The position numbers and the translations under genes were made by a program. This document shows, piece by piece, positions 34,664 through 43,269 of a stretch of DNA of 64,000 nt. Every line of letters starts with the position of its first letter. The first letter of the stretch is position 1. The notes under the pieces are model-generated. The model was not told the DNA's origin and did no database searches. It saw only the letters and a list, made by a program, of their open reading frames with translations. The stretch is from Caballeronia fortuita (GTDB taxonomy: Bacteria; Pseudomonadota; Gammaproteobacteria; Burkholderiales; Burkholderiaceae). The stretch is from assembly GCF_001544835.2 (NCBI RefSeq), contig NZ_FCNX02000022.1, forward strand, positions 1 to 64,000. The letters are read 5' to 3'.

Positions 34664-36181
34664 TCAGCTTGCGCGCTGTTCAAGCGACGCGCGCGCGTAG
34701 GCGAGCGTACCGTCGTTTGCGCGAAGCGATACCTGCAAATGCCGAACCGGGTCAGCGAGCGCATAACGCACGCTAGTGCCCTGCCGCACGCTCACGATCT
34801 CGGAGAAGCCTTCTGCGATCGTCCTGTCCACCCATTGCGCACCGGTCACGACTGCACCGTCTTGTATGCGGATGCGCGAGATTTCGGCCGCCTCGCGAGC
34901 GCGTGCAACCTCGCGGGCGACGCGCCTTGCCTCGCGTTGCGAGACCGACAGCGCCTCCCACTCTGCCTGCTGCGTGGCGTCCATCCCCGCCAGTTGGAAG
35001 ATGGCGCGACGCCGAGCCGCGGCGCGAACGCCAATGAGCTTGATGCCGAACACCTCGCGGACCGCTTGCTTGGTCGCGCGGTTGGCGTCGTCTGGCCGGT
35101 CCAGAATGCTGAGCAGATAGGACATGTCGGCCGTCTGCACTGCTTTCGCAAACTCGTTGGCGAACGTGTGCGTATGCCTGCCGTGGTCGAGAAGGGCCAG
35201 TTGCGAGTCGAGCTGGAAGCGGCGTGCGCTGATGCTGCCCGACTTGCGTGCTTGCTCCAGTTCCGCCAGCCGGTTGTCCCGCGCGCGATCGGCGAGCGTA
35301 CGCCGCAGCACTTCCGCGAACTGGCAGGTTGGCAGGCCGACATCGACGGGCTTCAGGTACGCCTCCGGCAAAGGATGCGCTTCGAGAATGCCCTTCGCGT
35401 ACAGCAAGTCGTCGACTTCGACCGTCGTTGGCGAGTTCCGCACGAGACCCATCAGCATCGCGAGCAGCGCCGCATTGTCAGAGGTGATGGCCTGCTTCGA
35501 ATGACGCATCACCGTTGCCAGCGGCACGAGCTTCGCGAGCGGAAGCGCCCCACGCAACTCCGGCACCGCTAGAAGCGGCTTGGCCCATTGCAAGTCGGAA
35601 TCGAACTTCGACAACGAAGCGTAGTCGTCGATCACCGCCTGCGGAACGGGCTTGCCCGCAGCGAGCGCGTAGGCCACATGAACTTCGTGCCGACCGTTGC
35701 ACTGTCGATTGTCCAGCACCGGGCCGGCGTAGCGAAAGCCGAACCGACGCTCGGACTCGCCCTGCAGCAGCTCGAACAGGTCCAGCCCGCGACGGCCGCT
35801 CTTAGCCGCCTCTTCGTTGGCTTGCGCCACCTGATCCGAGGAGAACAAATACAGCGGCTCGCGTGCCAGATCAAAAGCCAGATAGAGCAGTTGCCAGTGC
35901 TCGCGCCGGATTTGCCACGCTTCGAGCGCGGCGAACGACGGTCTGAAGTAGGCCGCGTCGATCTCGTCGATGAGCGACAGGAAGAGGCTTGTCGCCGTTC
36001 CAGGCCGACGAACGGTCAGCGTGCCGTTATAACGAGCGACGCATACGGAGTGGCTGACGAACGTAAGCGCGATCTTTGCGGCGTCGACTGCTGCGACGCT
36101 CGCGTCGTCTCGCAGGAAACGGAGCACTTCGAGCATCGTACGGAAGGAATGGGCGGAGCCTGAGAAGGAAAGCTGATACAT
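34664..36181 (-). CDS. Hypothetical protein (505 aa)
   Basis: A large soluble protein with no recognised domain. The C-terminal part has a coiled-coil-like Arg/Ala/Glu-rich stretch (about residues 415-435). It stands alone between terminator and leader L6, so it is probably monocistronic. Confidence 0.65.
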   Translation of the reverse strand: MYQLSFSGSAHSFRTMLEVLRFLRDDASVAAVDAAKIALTFVSHSVCVARYNGTLTVRRPGTATSLFLSLIDEIDAAYFRPSFAALEAWQIRREHWQLLYLAFDLAREPLYLFSSDQVAQANEEAAKSGRRGLDLFELLQGESERRFGFRYAGPVLDNRQCNGRHEVHVAYALAAGKPVPQAVIDDYASLSKFDSDLQWAKPLLAVPELRGALPLAKLVPLATVMRHSKQAITSDNAALLAMLMGLVRNSPTTVEVDDLLYAKGILEAHPLPEAYLKPVDVGLPTCQFAEVLRRTLADRARDNRLAELEQARKSGSISARRFQLDSQLALLDHGRHTHTFANEFAKAVQTADMSYLLSILDRPDDANRATKQAVREVFGIKLIGVRAAARRRAIFQLAGMDATQQAEWEALSVSQREARRVAREVARAREAAEISRIRIQDGAVVTGAQWVDRTIAEGFSEIVSVRQGTSVRYALADPVRHLQVSLRANDGTLAYARASLEQRAS

Positions 36182-36244
36182 GGTTGATTGCCTCGGAAAA
36201 TTGCGGGCAATCGTTCCCTGTCGGGTCGATGCCCGGCAAGGGTT
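36182..36244 (-). promoter_or_regulatory. Leader L6
   Basis: A CGGG/CCCG hairpin with loop CAUCGA lies inside CCCU/AGGG. The loop AUCG pairs with CGAU, which overlaps the 5' arm of a 7-bp hairpin GAUUGCC/GGCAAUC holding the GAGG ribosome binding site. Confidence 0.65.
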
Positions 36245-36284
36245 AAGTGCGCCAAAACGGGCGCGGATAAGAGTTGAGAAGCTA

Positions 36285-36743
36285 TTACGCCGCGTCGATT
36301 AGACGGGCGATCAGACGCGCGAGCGACCACGCGTGGTCAGTCGAAAACACCTTCGCGCGAAGCAACGGCATGATCGCGTAGGTCCGGTCGAGCGAGTCGC
36401 TGAGCTGCGGTCGGCTGACGAAGTCCACATGAACGATCCACCCTTCCGAGTTGCCGATGCACACAGACACGGAAATCCGGTCGCGTGACGACGGCTCGGG
36501 CCACGGTCTGCTGTGGCGCGCTCCGTACATCGCCTCGTTGGGGTCGTCCTGCAGGTTCGCGTGACAAAGCCACTCCGGTTCGAGCTCCGTTCCGCGCAAG
36601 AATCGGCACAGGTCCTGGAAGACCTGATCGACCGTTTTGCCGTCGGTGTCGAGCCGCGCGACTAACTTGATATCGACTACGCCATCGGCGCTGATACCGT
36701 TGGTGACAGGGTCCGACAGCACATCGGCGTTTGCTTGAGACAT
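36285..36743 (-). CDS. Hypothetical protein (152 aa)
   Basis: No domain is recognised. The start at 36743 (MSQANADVL) has AGGAG seven bases upstream, while the longer frame to 36812 runs through a terminator. Confidence 0.6.
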   Translation of the reverse strand: MSQANADVLSDPVTNGISADGVVDIKLVARLDTDGKTVDQVFQDLCRFLRGTELEPEWLCHANLQDDPNEAMYGARHSRPWPEPSSRDRISVSVCIGNSEGWIVHVDFVSRPQLSDSLDRTYAIMPLLRAKVFSTDHAWSLARLIARLIDAA

Positions 36744-36759
36744 AACCAGCTCCTGAAAT

Positions 36760-36782
36760 GAAAAACGCGCCCGGAGGCGCGC
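36760..36782 (-). terminator. Intrinsic terminator
   Basis: On the minus strand GCGCGCC-tcc-GGGCGCG is followed by five T, just before the ribosome binding site of the 152-residue gene. Confidence 0.65.
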
Positions 36783-36798
36783 TAGAAAAAGGAAGTCG

Positions 36799-36826
36799 AA
36801 AAAAAACCGCACCCCAAGGGTGCGGT
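36799..36826 (-). terminator. Intrinsic terminator
   Basis: On the minus strand ACCGCACCC-ttg-GGGTGCGGT is followed by seven further T. It follows the 36-residue gene; two terminators thus lie in tandem here. Confidence 0.8.
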
Positions 36827-36859
36827 CCGGTCTGTGGACTCAGCTTGCGCTGTGTCGAA

Positions 36860-36970
36860 TCATTTGCCCCACTCGCGTTCGCGATCCCGCTTTTCCCCAT
36901 TGTGATTCGTCCACAAGAAGAACGCGGAAATGACGACCGAGAAGCCAAAAACAACCAAGCCAGTTGTCAT
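36860..36970 (-). CDS. Small single-span membrane protein (36 aa)
   Basis: The peptide has one hydrophobic span (TGLVVFGFSVVISAFFLW) and a charged tail. AAGGAG lies seven bases before the ATG, and a terminator follows, so it is very likely expressed. It follows the 153-residue membrane protein gene by one base. Confidence 0.65.
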   Translation of the reverse strand: MTTGLVVFGFSVVISAFFLWTNHNGEKRDREREWGK

Positions 36971-36971
36971 A

Positions 36972-37433
36972 TTAATCTCCTTTCATGCATCGAAAGCCTA
37001 CGTACCATAGTAACACTGCGCCGCCCGCCTGTAGCGCGACGGAACCGACAAGACTCCAGCTAAAGGACGTGGCGGAATGCACCGTTGCGGCTGCACTGAC
37101 GATTGCGGCAGCTGACAAAGTGTGGAGCAGCCGCCCATTTTGCTGACGTTGCCCTTTCGTCGGAGACGCGATCGAATCCACCAATCGCTTCAAGCGTGAT
37201 CCGTTCCCGGTGGGAACTGCTACTTCCCAGTTACTGCCGTCGGCGCGTATCTGCAGGGTGTGCCCGTCGTAGTCCATCGTGAACACCGGCGGACACTCCG
37301 AGCCATTCATCGCTTCGAGCAACCCTATCAGACGCGGCGGCAGGAACACAGCGCCCGTCACTGTTTCGACTGATGCTGTCTCCGTGATAGTCAAACCGCA
37401 GCTGTATTCGACTTTCACCTTCGCCAGCTTCAT
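36972..37433 (-). CDS. Hypothetical protein with C-terminal membrane segments (153 aa)
   Basis: The N-terminal part is a beta-rich soluble region and the C-terminal third is hydrophobic (SWSLVGSVALQAGGAVLLWY). GGAGG precedes the ATG at 37433, which overlaps the stop of the upstream gene. No family is recognised. Confidence 0.6.
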   Translation of the reverse strand: MKLAKVKVEYSCGLTITETASVETVTGAVFLPPRLIGLLEAMNGSECPPVFTMDYDGHTLQIRADGSNWEVAVPTGNGSRLKRLVDSIASPTKGQRQQNGRLLHTLSAAAIVSAAATVHSATSFSWSLVGSVALQAGGAVLLWYVGFRCMKGD

Positions 37434-37828
37434 CGACGACCTCCGCACTTCGGATCGATGCCGCCGGCCAACCGCAGGCCGTCCAGCATCGCTCGATAGC
37501 CGGAGCGCGTTTCGAGTTGCGTCAGGGCGACGTGGTTCTCGCCCCCACCCGTCTGGTCAGATCGGCCGCGCCGGGTTCTGAAGCTCAGCGCGACACCCGA
37601 ACCACCTCCACGCTCGAGCACGTCGACAAACAACGTTTCGGTACGCAACGACACCCGTACGGCAGCGTTGCCGCGACGGGTATCGGTGACGATCTCGTGC
37701 GCATGCGCCGGAAGACGCAAGTCGTGGGCGACGCGTCGCAGAACGCGCGCCGCATGACGTTGCAGAGCCGCTTTCGCGCCGGCATTGGCACTACTGCGGT
37801 CCGCATAGAACACTCGGGGAATTTTCAT
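37430..37828 (-). CDS. Hypothetical protein (132 aa)
   Basis: A basic soluble protein of unknown family. The ATG at 37828 follows leader L7, and the stop overlaps the next gene by four bases. Confidence 0.6.
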   Translation of the reverse strand: MKIPRVFYADRSSANAGAKAALQRHAARVLRRVAHDLRLPAHAHEIVTDTRRGNAAVRVSLRTETLFVDVLERGGGSGVALSFRTRRGRSDQTGGGENHVALTQLETRSGYRAMLDGLRLAGGIDPKCGGRR

Positions 37829-37885
37829 GATTGCCTCATTGCAGACGAGGCAGGTCCCTTGCGGGGAGCCTGCCCCGCAAGGGTT
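37829..37885 (-). promoter_or_regulatory. Leader L7
   Basis: The first hairpin has an 11-bp perfect stem (CCCUUGCGGGG and complement) with loop CAGGCU. The loop-side GCAGG pairs with CCUGC in the 3' flank. The second hairpin UGCCUC/GAGGCA covers the GAGG ribosome binding site. Confidence 0.65.
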
Positions 37886-37933
37886 GGCGCGGTTTTCACC
37901 GCACATTCAGAAGATGCGTACTGCGACGCCCGG

Positions 37934-38218
37934 TTAGAGGAATCGCGCCTTGTAAGCGTCGAGCGCAGGCTTCAAGCGTTTGAAGCTCGCGTCGCCGTAA
38001 CCGTCGCTGATCCGCCCAACCTCGGCGAACAAATGCGGCCGCGCGCCCGATGGGCTGAACCGCGGGTGAGACACAATCGCCGCGAACTCGTCAACGTCGC
38101 CTGCTTGCGCAGCGACTTCCACCGGAAGCATCCCGTAGAAGTTCTTGCCGTTGACATCGTTGGTCGAAGCGTCCCAGCCGCTGGTCTGGCCGTGGGTGAT
38201 CAACTGATAGTGGTTCAT
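37934..38218 (-). CDS. Hypothetical protein (94 aa)
   Basis: A small soluble protein with an ankyrin-like segment VEVAAQAGDVDEFAAIVSH. It starts at 38218, 37 bases after the lipoprotein gene, with a modest GGATG upstream. Confidence 0.5.
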   Translation of the reverse strand: MNHYQLITHGQTSGWDASTNDVNGKNFYGMLPVEVAAQAGDVDEFAAIVSHPRFSPSGARPHLFAEVGRISDGYGDASFKRLKPALDAYKARFL

Positions 38219-38255
38219 CGATGGTTCATCCAGTTGGTCGAGGCGTTGCCGCCAG

Positions 38256-38717
38256 TTAGTGGGTGATCCGGTAGCCGGACCCATTCGAGACGAGAAACAC
38301 CTGCTGACCAACAGCAAACTGCTGATCGTCGACCTGTGTAACGACCACGGTCTGACCGTTTGCGCGACGAAGGAAAACTTCGACACCGCTGTGACGAGAC
38401 ATAGCGGCGCTTACGCGCTGAGCGACCAACCCGGACACGGAGCCGGAAAGCGCGCCGGCAATATAGCGGCCGCTACCGTTGCCGATGACTTGCGAGCCCA
38501 GGAAGGCACCTGCTGCTGCGCTGACGATCGATGCAATGCCCGACGAGCCAGAATTGCTCTCGATGGTGATCGGACGCACGCGCAGGATGGTTGCCTGCTC
38601 GAACTGGCCGATGCGTTGAATGTCGTAGCGCTGGTAGGTATCCGGCGAGCCGAAGTCCGCCGTGGCGCAGCCAGTGAGAACCGAAAGAAGCATCACGGAA
38701 CAGAAAAACTTGATCAT
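38256..38717 (-). CDS. Outer-membrane lipoprotein with glycine-zipper segment
   Basis: The 153-residue protein has a lipoprotein signal (FCSVMLLSVLTGC, Cys17) and a Gly/Ala/Ser-rich zipper-like helix around residues 60-95, as in SlyB/PcP-type lipoproteins. It ends in a short beta domain. Leader L8 precedes it. Its role on the plasmid is unknown. Confidence 0.75.
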   Translation of the reverse strand: MIKFFCSVMLLSVLTGCATADFGSPDTYQRYDIQRIGQFEQATILRVRPITIESNSGSSGIASIVSAAAGAFLGSQVIGNGSGRYIAGALSGSVSGLVAQRVSAAMSRHSGVEVFLRRANGQTVVVTQVDDQQFAVGQQVFLVSNGSGYRITH

Positions 38718-38780
38718 GGATCACCTCGATTGAATGTGAGGCAATCCATTCCCGAAGGGGCTGGTTTGCCCCAAAGGGAA
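38718..38780 (-). promoter_or_regulatory. Leader L8
   Basis: A GGGGC/GCCCC hairpin with loop AAACCA is followed by a second hairpin with arms GGAU..CCUC and GAGG..AUCC covering GAGG. The loop pairing is short (CCA with UGG). Confidence 0.5.
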
Positions 38781-38816
38781 GAGAAACGGGAAATACGCAG
38801 CGTCAAGCTGCGTGAG

Positions 38817-38951
38817 TCAGTGGGTGACCGAGGCGATTGCCGTCGAGACGTACGCCACGGCAACGAGAAACGACAGCATCTTCCAGGCCTCGGCGTCCTG
38901 CTTGGCGTACCAGGCGAGGCTACTGAGAGCGTGTTTGAGGATCGGAAACAT
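38817..38951 (-). CDS. Small membrane protein (44 aa)
   Basis: The peptide MFPILKHALSSLAWYAKQDA continues with a hydrophobic helix (MLSFLVAVAYVSTAIASV). It starts directly after leader L9, which has a good AGGAG. No family is known. Confidence 0.6.
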   Translation of the reverse strand: MFPILKHALSSLAWYAKQDAEAWKMLSFLVAVAYVSTAIASVTH

Positions 38952-39008
38952 GGGCAACTCCTGAAAAAGATAGGAGCCGCCCTTGATGGGAGGCTCCCAT
39001 CAAGGAAA
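38952..39008 (-). promoter_or_regulatory. Leader L9
   Basis: A 10-bp stem (CUUGAUGGGA and complement) has a loop GCC. GAGCC pairs with GGCUC, which overlaps the 5' arm of a hairpin CUCCU/AGGAG hiding the ribosome binding site. Confidence 0.65.
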
Positions 39009-39068
39009 GATTTGGACCTGAAGAAACGGCGTCCAGCGAACCGCACTGGACGCGTCGTTTACGAAGAC

Positions 39069-39314
39069 CTACGAGGCGGTATGGCTGAGGTGATGCAGTC
39101 TGACACGACCGCTTTGCACCAGATGCCGTTCGGCTTGATGGTTGAGCGAATAGTCCCAATCCACCATTGCCGTGCCGTCGCTCCACACCGAATGAATACG
39201 TCCGGTGTAAAGCTGCGGCGGGCTGGCCTCGACGTCCTGACCGACCACACGCTGATTCGCCATGAAACCGCTCTTGCGGGAAACTTTGACGACAGGTGCG
39301 AGATTGCGAGACAT
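39069..39314 (-). CDS. Hypothetical protein (81 aa)
   Basis: A small basic protein; the segment YTGRIHSVWSDGTAMVDWDY looks like a small beta-barrel. The ATG at 39314 follows leader L10. No family is named. Confidence 0.55.
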   Translation of the reverse strand: MSRNLAPVVKVSRKSGFMANQRVVGQDVEASPPQLYTGRIHSVWSDGTAMVDWDYSLNHQAERHLVQSGRVRLHHLSHTAS

Positions 39315-39373
39315 AGACAACTCCAAAAAAATAATGGGAGCTGTCTCCCGGAGGGAGAGGCTCCCAACGGGAC
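39315..39373 (-). promoter_or_regulatory. Leader L10
   Basis: A GGGAG/CUCCC hairpin inside CCCG/CGGG; GGGAGC also pairs with GCUCCC downstream, which is the 5' arm of an 8-bp hairpin ACAGCUCC/GGAGUUGU covering the ribosome binding site. Confidence 0.6.
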
Positions 39374-39400
39374 GAAAAAAGGCGACCAACGAGGGTCGCC
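39374..39400 (-). terminator. Terminator just before L10
   Basis: On the minus strand GGCGACC-ctcgtt-GGTCGCC is followed by six T. It lies between P5 and leader L10. Confidence 0.75.
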
Positions 39401-39460
39401 AGAAGATTGCCGTCATAGACGGCTGGAGAGAAGCTGGTCCTCCAGCACGCTGGAGGGGTA

Positions 39461-39545
39461 GGTCGATGCGCAAAAGCGCGGGGAATGGGGCCAGTCTACG
39501 AAGTCAATCGCGCAGTAGAAGTCGGAAAGCTCAACAAATCGCTAT
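39461..39545 (-). promoter_or_regulatory. Promoter module P5
   Basis: On the minus strand the box GATTTGTTGAGCTTTCCG (39523-39545) precedes a -10-like TAGACT and the hairpin CCCCGCGC-ttt-TGCGCATCGACC (39461-39487). An 8-bp hairpin (CCTCCAGC/GCTGGAGG) follows but lacks a T-run. Confidence 0.55.
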
Positions 39546-40259
39546 GCCTTTCGCTCCAACACCGAGACGGACAGCTTTCGGACGGTGACTTTCCGCGCGA
39601 CGAATCCTCCGGAGCGGGGCCGGCAGCACGAAGCCGGGACGAAAAAAAAGCGCCTGCTCCATTACTGAAGCGGCGCTTGAAAGTCCGTCGCAAATCCGAG
39701 GGCCGTCGACGAACCTGAGAGAGACGCCATTCTAGCCAGCGATACCGTAGCCGATGCGTTGAAAAGGACGCTAAAAACGTCGCGATTCGGAATAAACACC
39801 GTCCCAACGACGGGAAGCGAAGCAAATGCAGGGCGCTCTGACAAAAGCGCACGGTACAAAGAGACGTTGATAGCCGCCAATTTGCAGGGCGAAGAAAAGG
39901 CCACCCAGGGATGCCCCCAGGATGGCCTCAGTTTTTTCTTGTTTTGTATTGTCTGGTCTCTCAGCACCCTTATTAGCGGGTAGGGTCAATATAGACTGAC
40001 AAATAAAAACCGACTGTTGGACAGATCACTTTTCTCTCTCATGCGCGGCTTTTTCTTGCGCATCGGAGCTTAGCAACTAAGCTACTACTGCGTGTCCTCT
40101 TGGCTGTGGACGCGCGCTGTTGTAGATCACATCCAGTCGCCCGCTGTCGTTCGCCGCGACGCGGGCTTTTTTTCGGGCAGCTCGTCGCGGAAGCCCGCCC
40201 AGCTTGACTTTTCGCTGTAGCTGCGAAGATGAATCATCTACCCCGATTCTTCTTCGACC
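39546..40259. other. Intergenic region without a supported gene
   Basis: It contains a minus-strand terminator at 39642-39677 (GCGCC/GGCGC then eight T) and a hairpin at 39899-39938 with T-runs on both sides. Open frames here start with TTG or GTG and have no ribosome binding site. A TTGACT about 55 bases before the gene at 40260 may be part of its promoter. Confidence 0.5.
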
Positions 40260-41465
40260 ATGCTCCAGACCATCGACCTGTCCTCGCTTCGCACCCGTTC
40301 AAACGCCTACGCTCCAGCGCGTGCCCGCGACGTCGCACTTACCCCGGAGGTGGCGGCGCTGCTCACAACGGACGCTGTCGTCGCTATAGGCGTGAGCGGC
40401 GGCAAGGACAGCGTCGCCTGCGCGCTCGCGGTTGCGCGCTATCTGGACGCCACCGGCCACAACGGTCCGCGAGTCCTCGTTCATTCCGATCTCGGCCGTG
40501 TTGAATGGAAGGACAGCGGTCCGGCGTGCGAGCGGCTTGCCGCCCATCTGGGCTGGGAACTGCTCACGTTGCAACGGCAAGCCGGTGACATGCTCGCCAG
40601 ATGGGAGAAGCGCTGGTCGAACAACGTCGAGCGCTATCGCGATCTCTCCTGCGTGCGGCTGATCCTGCCGTGGAGCACGCCGTCCATGCGCTTCTGCACC
40701 TCAGAGTTGAAAGGAAACCTAATTAATTCCGCGCTGAACAAGCGCTTCCCGACCCACAACATCGTCAGTATCACCGGTGTTCGACGTCAGGAAAGCAGTG
40801 CTCGCAGCAAGATGGCTGTCGCGGCCCCGCTCGCTCCCCTGTCGACCAAGGGGCGCACCGGTGTGACGTGGAATGCGATCATCGAATGGACCGTGGACGA
40901 GGTCTTCACCGAGATCGCTGCGGCCGGACTTGCGCTGCATGAGGCATACACGGTGTATGGCGCGTCGCGCGTCTCATGCGCCTACTGCATCATGAGTTCC
41001 CTCGACGACCTGCGAGCCGCGGCAAGCTGCACCGACAACCACGATGTCTACCGTGAGATGGTGCGCCTGGAAGCCGACTCGACGTTCGCCTTCCAAGGGC
41101 AACGGTGGCTGGCCGACGTCGCACCCCATCTTCTGCCGCCTGAACTGGCCGCCGACTTGGCGCGTGCGAAGGCTGCCGCCATAGAGCGCCAAACCATCGA
41201 GGCGGAGATCCCTGCGCACCTGCTCTTCTCGTCGGGGTGGCCGACCGCACGCCCGACGCCCGACGAAGCGGAATTACTCGCGAGCGTGCGCCGCCGCGTC
41301 GCCCAGACAGTGGGCATCGAGGTCGGCTACACCAGCGCGGCCGACGTTATGCGCCGTTACGACGAACTACTCGCACAGCGGCAAGGCGCGGCCTCAGTTG
41401 AAGACGCAGATGCCACGGCACCCGCAGTCGCGTCAGTCCCGGCACAAGCGAGCTTCGCCTTCTAG
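40260..41465 (+). CDS. PAPS-reductase family (N-type ATP pyrophosphatase) protein
   Basis: The 401-residue protein has the PP-loop SGGKDS at residues 46-51, TGVRRQESSARS near residue 175, and a Cys block SCAYCIMSS near residue 240. It belongs to the phage/plasmid branch of the PAPS reductase superfamily, with adenylation or sulfur-transfer chemistry. The true substrate is unknown. The C-terminal 110 residues are not conserved that I can see. It is the only plus-strand gene of this region and is preceded by a long control region. Confidence 0.75.
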   Translation: MLQTIDLSSLRTRSNAYAPARARDVALTPEVAALLTTDAVVAIGVSGGKDSVACALAVARYLDATGHNGPRVLVHSDLGRVEWKDSGPACERLAAHLGWELLTLQRQAGDMLARWEKRWSNNVERYRDLSCVRLILPWSTPSMRFCTSELKGNLINSALNKRFPTHNIVSITGVRRQESSARSKMAVAAPLAPLSTKGRTGVTWNAIIEWTVDEVFTEIAAAGLALHEAYTVYGASRVSCAYCIMSSLDDLRAAASCTDNHDVYREMVRLEADSTFAFQGQRWLADVAPHLLPPELAADLARAKAAAIERQTIEAEIPAHLLFSSGWPTARPTPDEAELLASVRRRVAQTVGIEVGYTSAADVMRRYDELLAQRQGAASVEDADATAPAVASVPAQASFAF

Positions 41466-41471
41466 CGGGCG

Positions 41472-41509
41472 AAAAAAAAAGCCACGCCCCGGAAACCGGG
41501 AGCGTGGCG
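41472..41509 (-). terminator. Intrinsic terminator between convergent genes
   Basis: On the minus strand GCCACGCTCCCGG-ttt-CCGGGGCGTGGC is followed by nine T. Confidence 0.8.
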
Positions 41510-41524
41510 TTGATTAAAACAGCA

Positions 41525-42607
41525 CTAGGCGAGACACAGCGAAAGCTGAACGTCCGCCGCAAAAAACGCGGGATCCGGCGCGGCGCCTTCACGCGCCACG
41601 GGGACTTCCCACTGAAGTTGCGCATCGCCAAAAGAACCGAGACCGTATAGCAGCCGGTCCGTGTCTTCGCGATTGAGCAAGTCGCCGAACGTGAAGCTGA
41701 AGACAGCCGGAGCGCATGCGCCCTCCGCCACGAGCCTGAGCGTTCCTTCAAGCTCGTCAGCGCGGCGAACCCGCCACTCTTCGGTGCCCTCGGGCGCGCG
41801 CGTCACGGTGATGCGCGTCGCCACAGGCACTTGCGCAGCGTTGCTCAAGGCGTCGCGGAACGCAGGGATTGCCTTCTTCGCGAACCCCGGCGTTTCCATT
41901 TCCACCGGATACGCGACTTCAGTGATGAAGGAGCCGACCGCGCTGTATTGCCAGCCAGCGTGACGCAACGGCGCGGCGCCCATTGCAACCAACACATTGT
42001 GCTGGTCGATGGAATGACACCGCACCTCGGGCATCCGCTCCATCGCCGTCTTCGTTGTGGGCGGCACCGGCACTTCGATACGTGCGGTCCCACAGTCGTA
42101 TTCCTTCAGCACTCGCCAAACGCTGAGCGGCCCGCTGTTCCCGTAGATCGAGAGCAACAGGTCGATGTCCGCGTGCAGCGAAACGCTCAAGCTGCCCCCA
42201 ACCAACTCTTCGATGCGAGACTCGAAGCCCGCCCGGATCAGCGACAGCCGGACATCGTCCAACTGCGACTCAGGCACCGCCGAGTAGCACGAGGAGCCAA
42301 CCGACAGATCGACCGCCCGGTCCAGAAGCAGCGTGGGCTTGGCGAGTTCACTTCTCCAACTCGCAATGTAGTTTTCAGGCCGTATCGATCCATTGCGGCT
42401 GCGTAGCATCCCGCCTTCGCAACTGGTCGCGTGCGAGAAGATGCGGCGCATGACCTGCGCATAGTTGCCCAGTGCCACTGCCGACCAGCGGTCGGTGTGC
42501 GGATAGACGTTCGACTCATAGCCGCGCTCGAACAACGCGTAGATCCACTCGCCGTCGGCCTTCTGCATTGCGCCTGCGCGCTTGCCCGTCAAAATCGAAG
42601 AACCCAT
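41525..42607 (-). CDS. Hypothetical protein (360 aa)
   Basis: A soluble protein without recognised domain. The ATG at 42607 follows leader L11. It is followed by a terminator and preceded by another, so it is probably monocistronic apart from read-through. Confidence 0.65.
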   Translation of the reverse strand: MGSSILTGKRAGAMQKADGEWIYALFERGYESNVYPHTDRWSAVALGNYAQVMRRIFSHATSCEGGMLRSRNGSIRPENYIASWRSELAKPTLLLDRAVDLSVGSSCYSAVPESQLDDVRLSLIRAGFESRIEELVGGSLSVSLHADIDLLLSIYGNSGPLSVWRVLKEYDCGTARIEVPVPPTTKTAMERMPEVRCHSIDQHNVLVAMGAAPLRHAGWQYSAVGSFITEVAYPVEMETPGFAKKAIPAFRDALSNAAQVPVATRITVTRAPEGTEEWRVRRADELEGTLRLVAEGACAPAVFSFTFGDLLNREDTDRLLYGLGSFGDAQLQWEVPVAREGAAPDPAFFAADVQLSLCLA

Positions 42608-42661
42608 GTCTTGCTCCATTGGTACGCGGAGCAGCCCCAACGGGCTGCGTACCCGCTGAGG
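42608..42661 (-). promoter_or_regulatory. Leader L11
   Basis: A CGGG/CCCG hairpin has loop sequence GGUACGC, fully complementary over seven bases to GCGUACC. The latter forms the loop of a second hairpin UGCUCC/GGAGCA with the ribosome binding site. This is a loop-loop (kissing) geometry. Confidence 0.65.
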
Positions 42662-42662
42662 T

Positions 42663-42692
42663 AAAAAGAGAACCGCTCCACGGGGGAGCGGC
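42663..42692 (-). terminator. Intrinsic terminator
   Basis: On the minus strand AGCCGCTCC-cccgt-GGAGCGGTT is followed by CTCTTTTT, between the membrane protein gene and leader L11. Confidence 0.65.
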
Positions 42693-42700
42693 TAATGCTG

Positions 42701-43180
42701 TTAGCGCAGACGCGGCATAACCGAGAAGGCGGTCAGGCACTGCATGCAGCACATGACAAGGCCGAGCCAGACGCCGAATGCCGCGCCGAATACAGCGCCA
42801 TGTGCGCCGAACGCGACGCTCGCGCCGATAACCACCGCGACGCCGCGCGCAATGTGCGACATCAGGAAGCGGTTGACGACCCAATCGCACGCACGGGCGA
42901 AGAGTCCCGGGCGGGCGCGGTCTCGCTGACAGGCGAGCTGCCATGCGAGCGAAGCCACCAGAACGCCAAGGACCCCGGCCATGATTCGGCCAACGCCCGA
43001 TGCGTCGTGCAACAAGTGCTCGTAGGCGAACCTGACGGCCATGCCGAGGTAGCCCGCCGGCGGGAGCGTATAGGCGGCCGTTGCGACAACAAAGGCCGCA
43101 CAGCACCACCAGCGCTCTTGCCACAACGCCGTTGCCACTTTGAGCGGTGCCGAAACTACGATATCAATGTCTTCCGACAT
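42701..43180 (-). CDS. Integral membrane protein (159 aa)
   Basis: Three to four hydrophobic segments are visible (CCAAFVVATAAYTLPPAG, IMAGVLGVLVASLAW, GVAVVIGASVAFGAHGAVF). AGGAG precedes the ATG. Family unknown. A terminator lies on each side. Confidence 0.6.
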   Translation of the reverse strand: MSEDIDIVVSAPLKVATALWQERWWCCAAFVVATAAYTLPPAGYLGMAVRFAYEHLLHDASGVGRIMAGVLGVLVASLAWQLACQRDRARPGLFARACDWVVNRFLMSHIARGVAVVIGASVAFGAHGAVFGAAFGVWLGLVMCCMQCLTAFSVMPRLR

Positions 43181-43218
43181 TCGAATACTCCTGTGAGGTT
43201 GTCGTGCCCGTTGAGCAC

Positions 43219-43249
43219 GAAAAAAAGCCGACCCCTTGCGGAGGTCGGC
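43219..43249 (-). terminator. Terminator of the PRTRC operon
   Basis: On the minus strand GCCGACC-tccgcaag-GGGTCGGC is followed by seven T, 21 bases after the E1-like gene. Confidence 0.8.
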
Positions 43250-43269
43250 AGTGATGGAAAAGCGACTGC

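Noticed and set aside
39662..39989. Minus-strand frames of 70-100 codons near 39.7-40.0 kb
   Set aside because: They start with GTG or TTG, have no ribosome binding site and overlap hairpins with T-runs.
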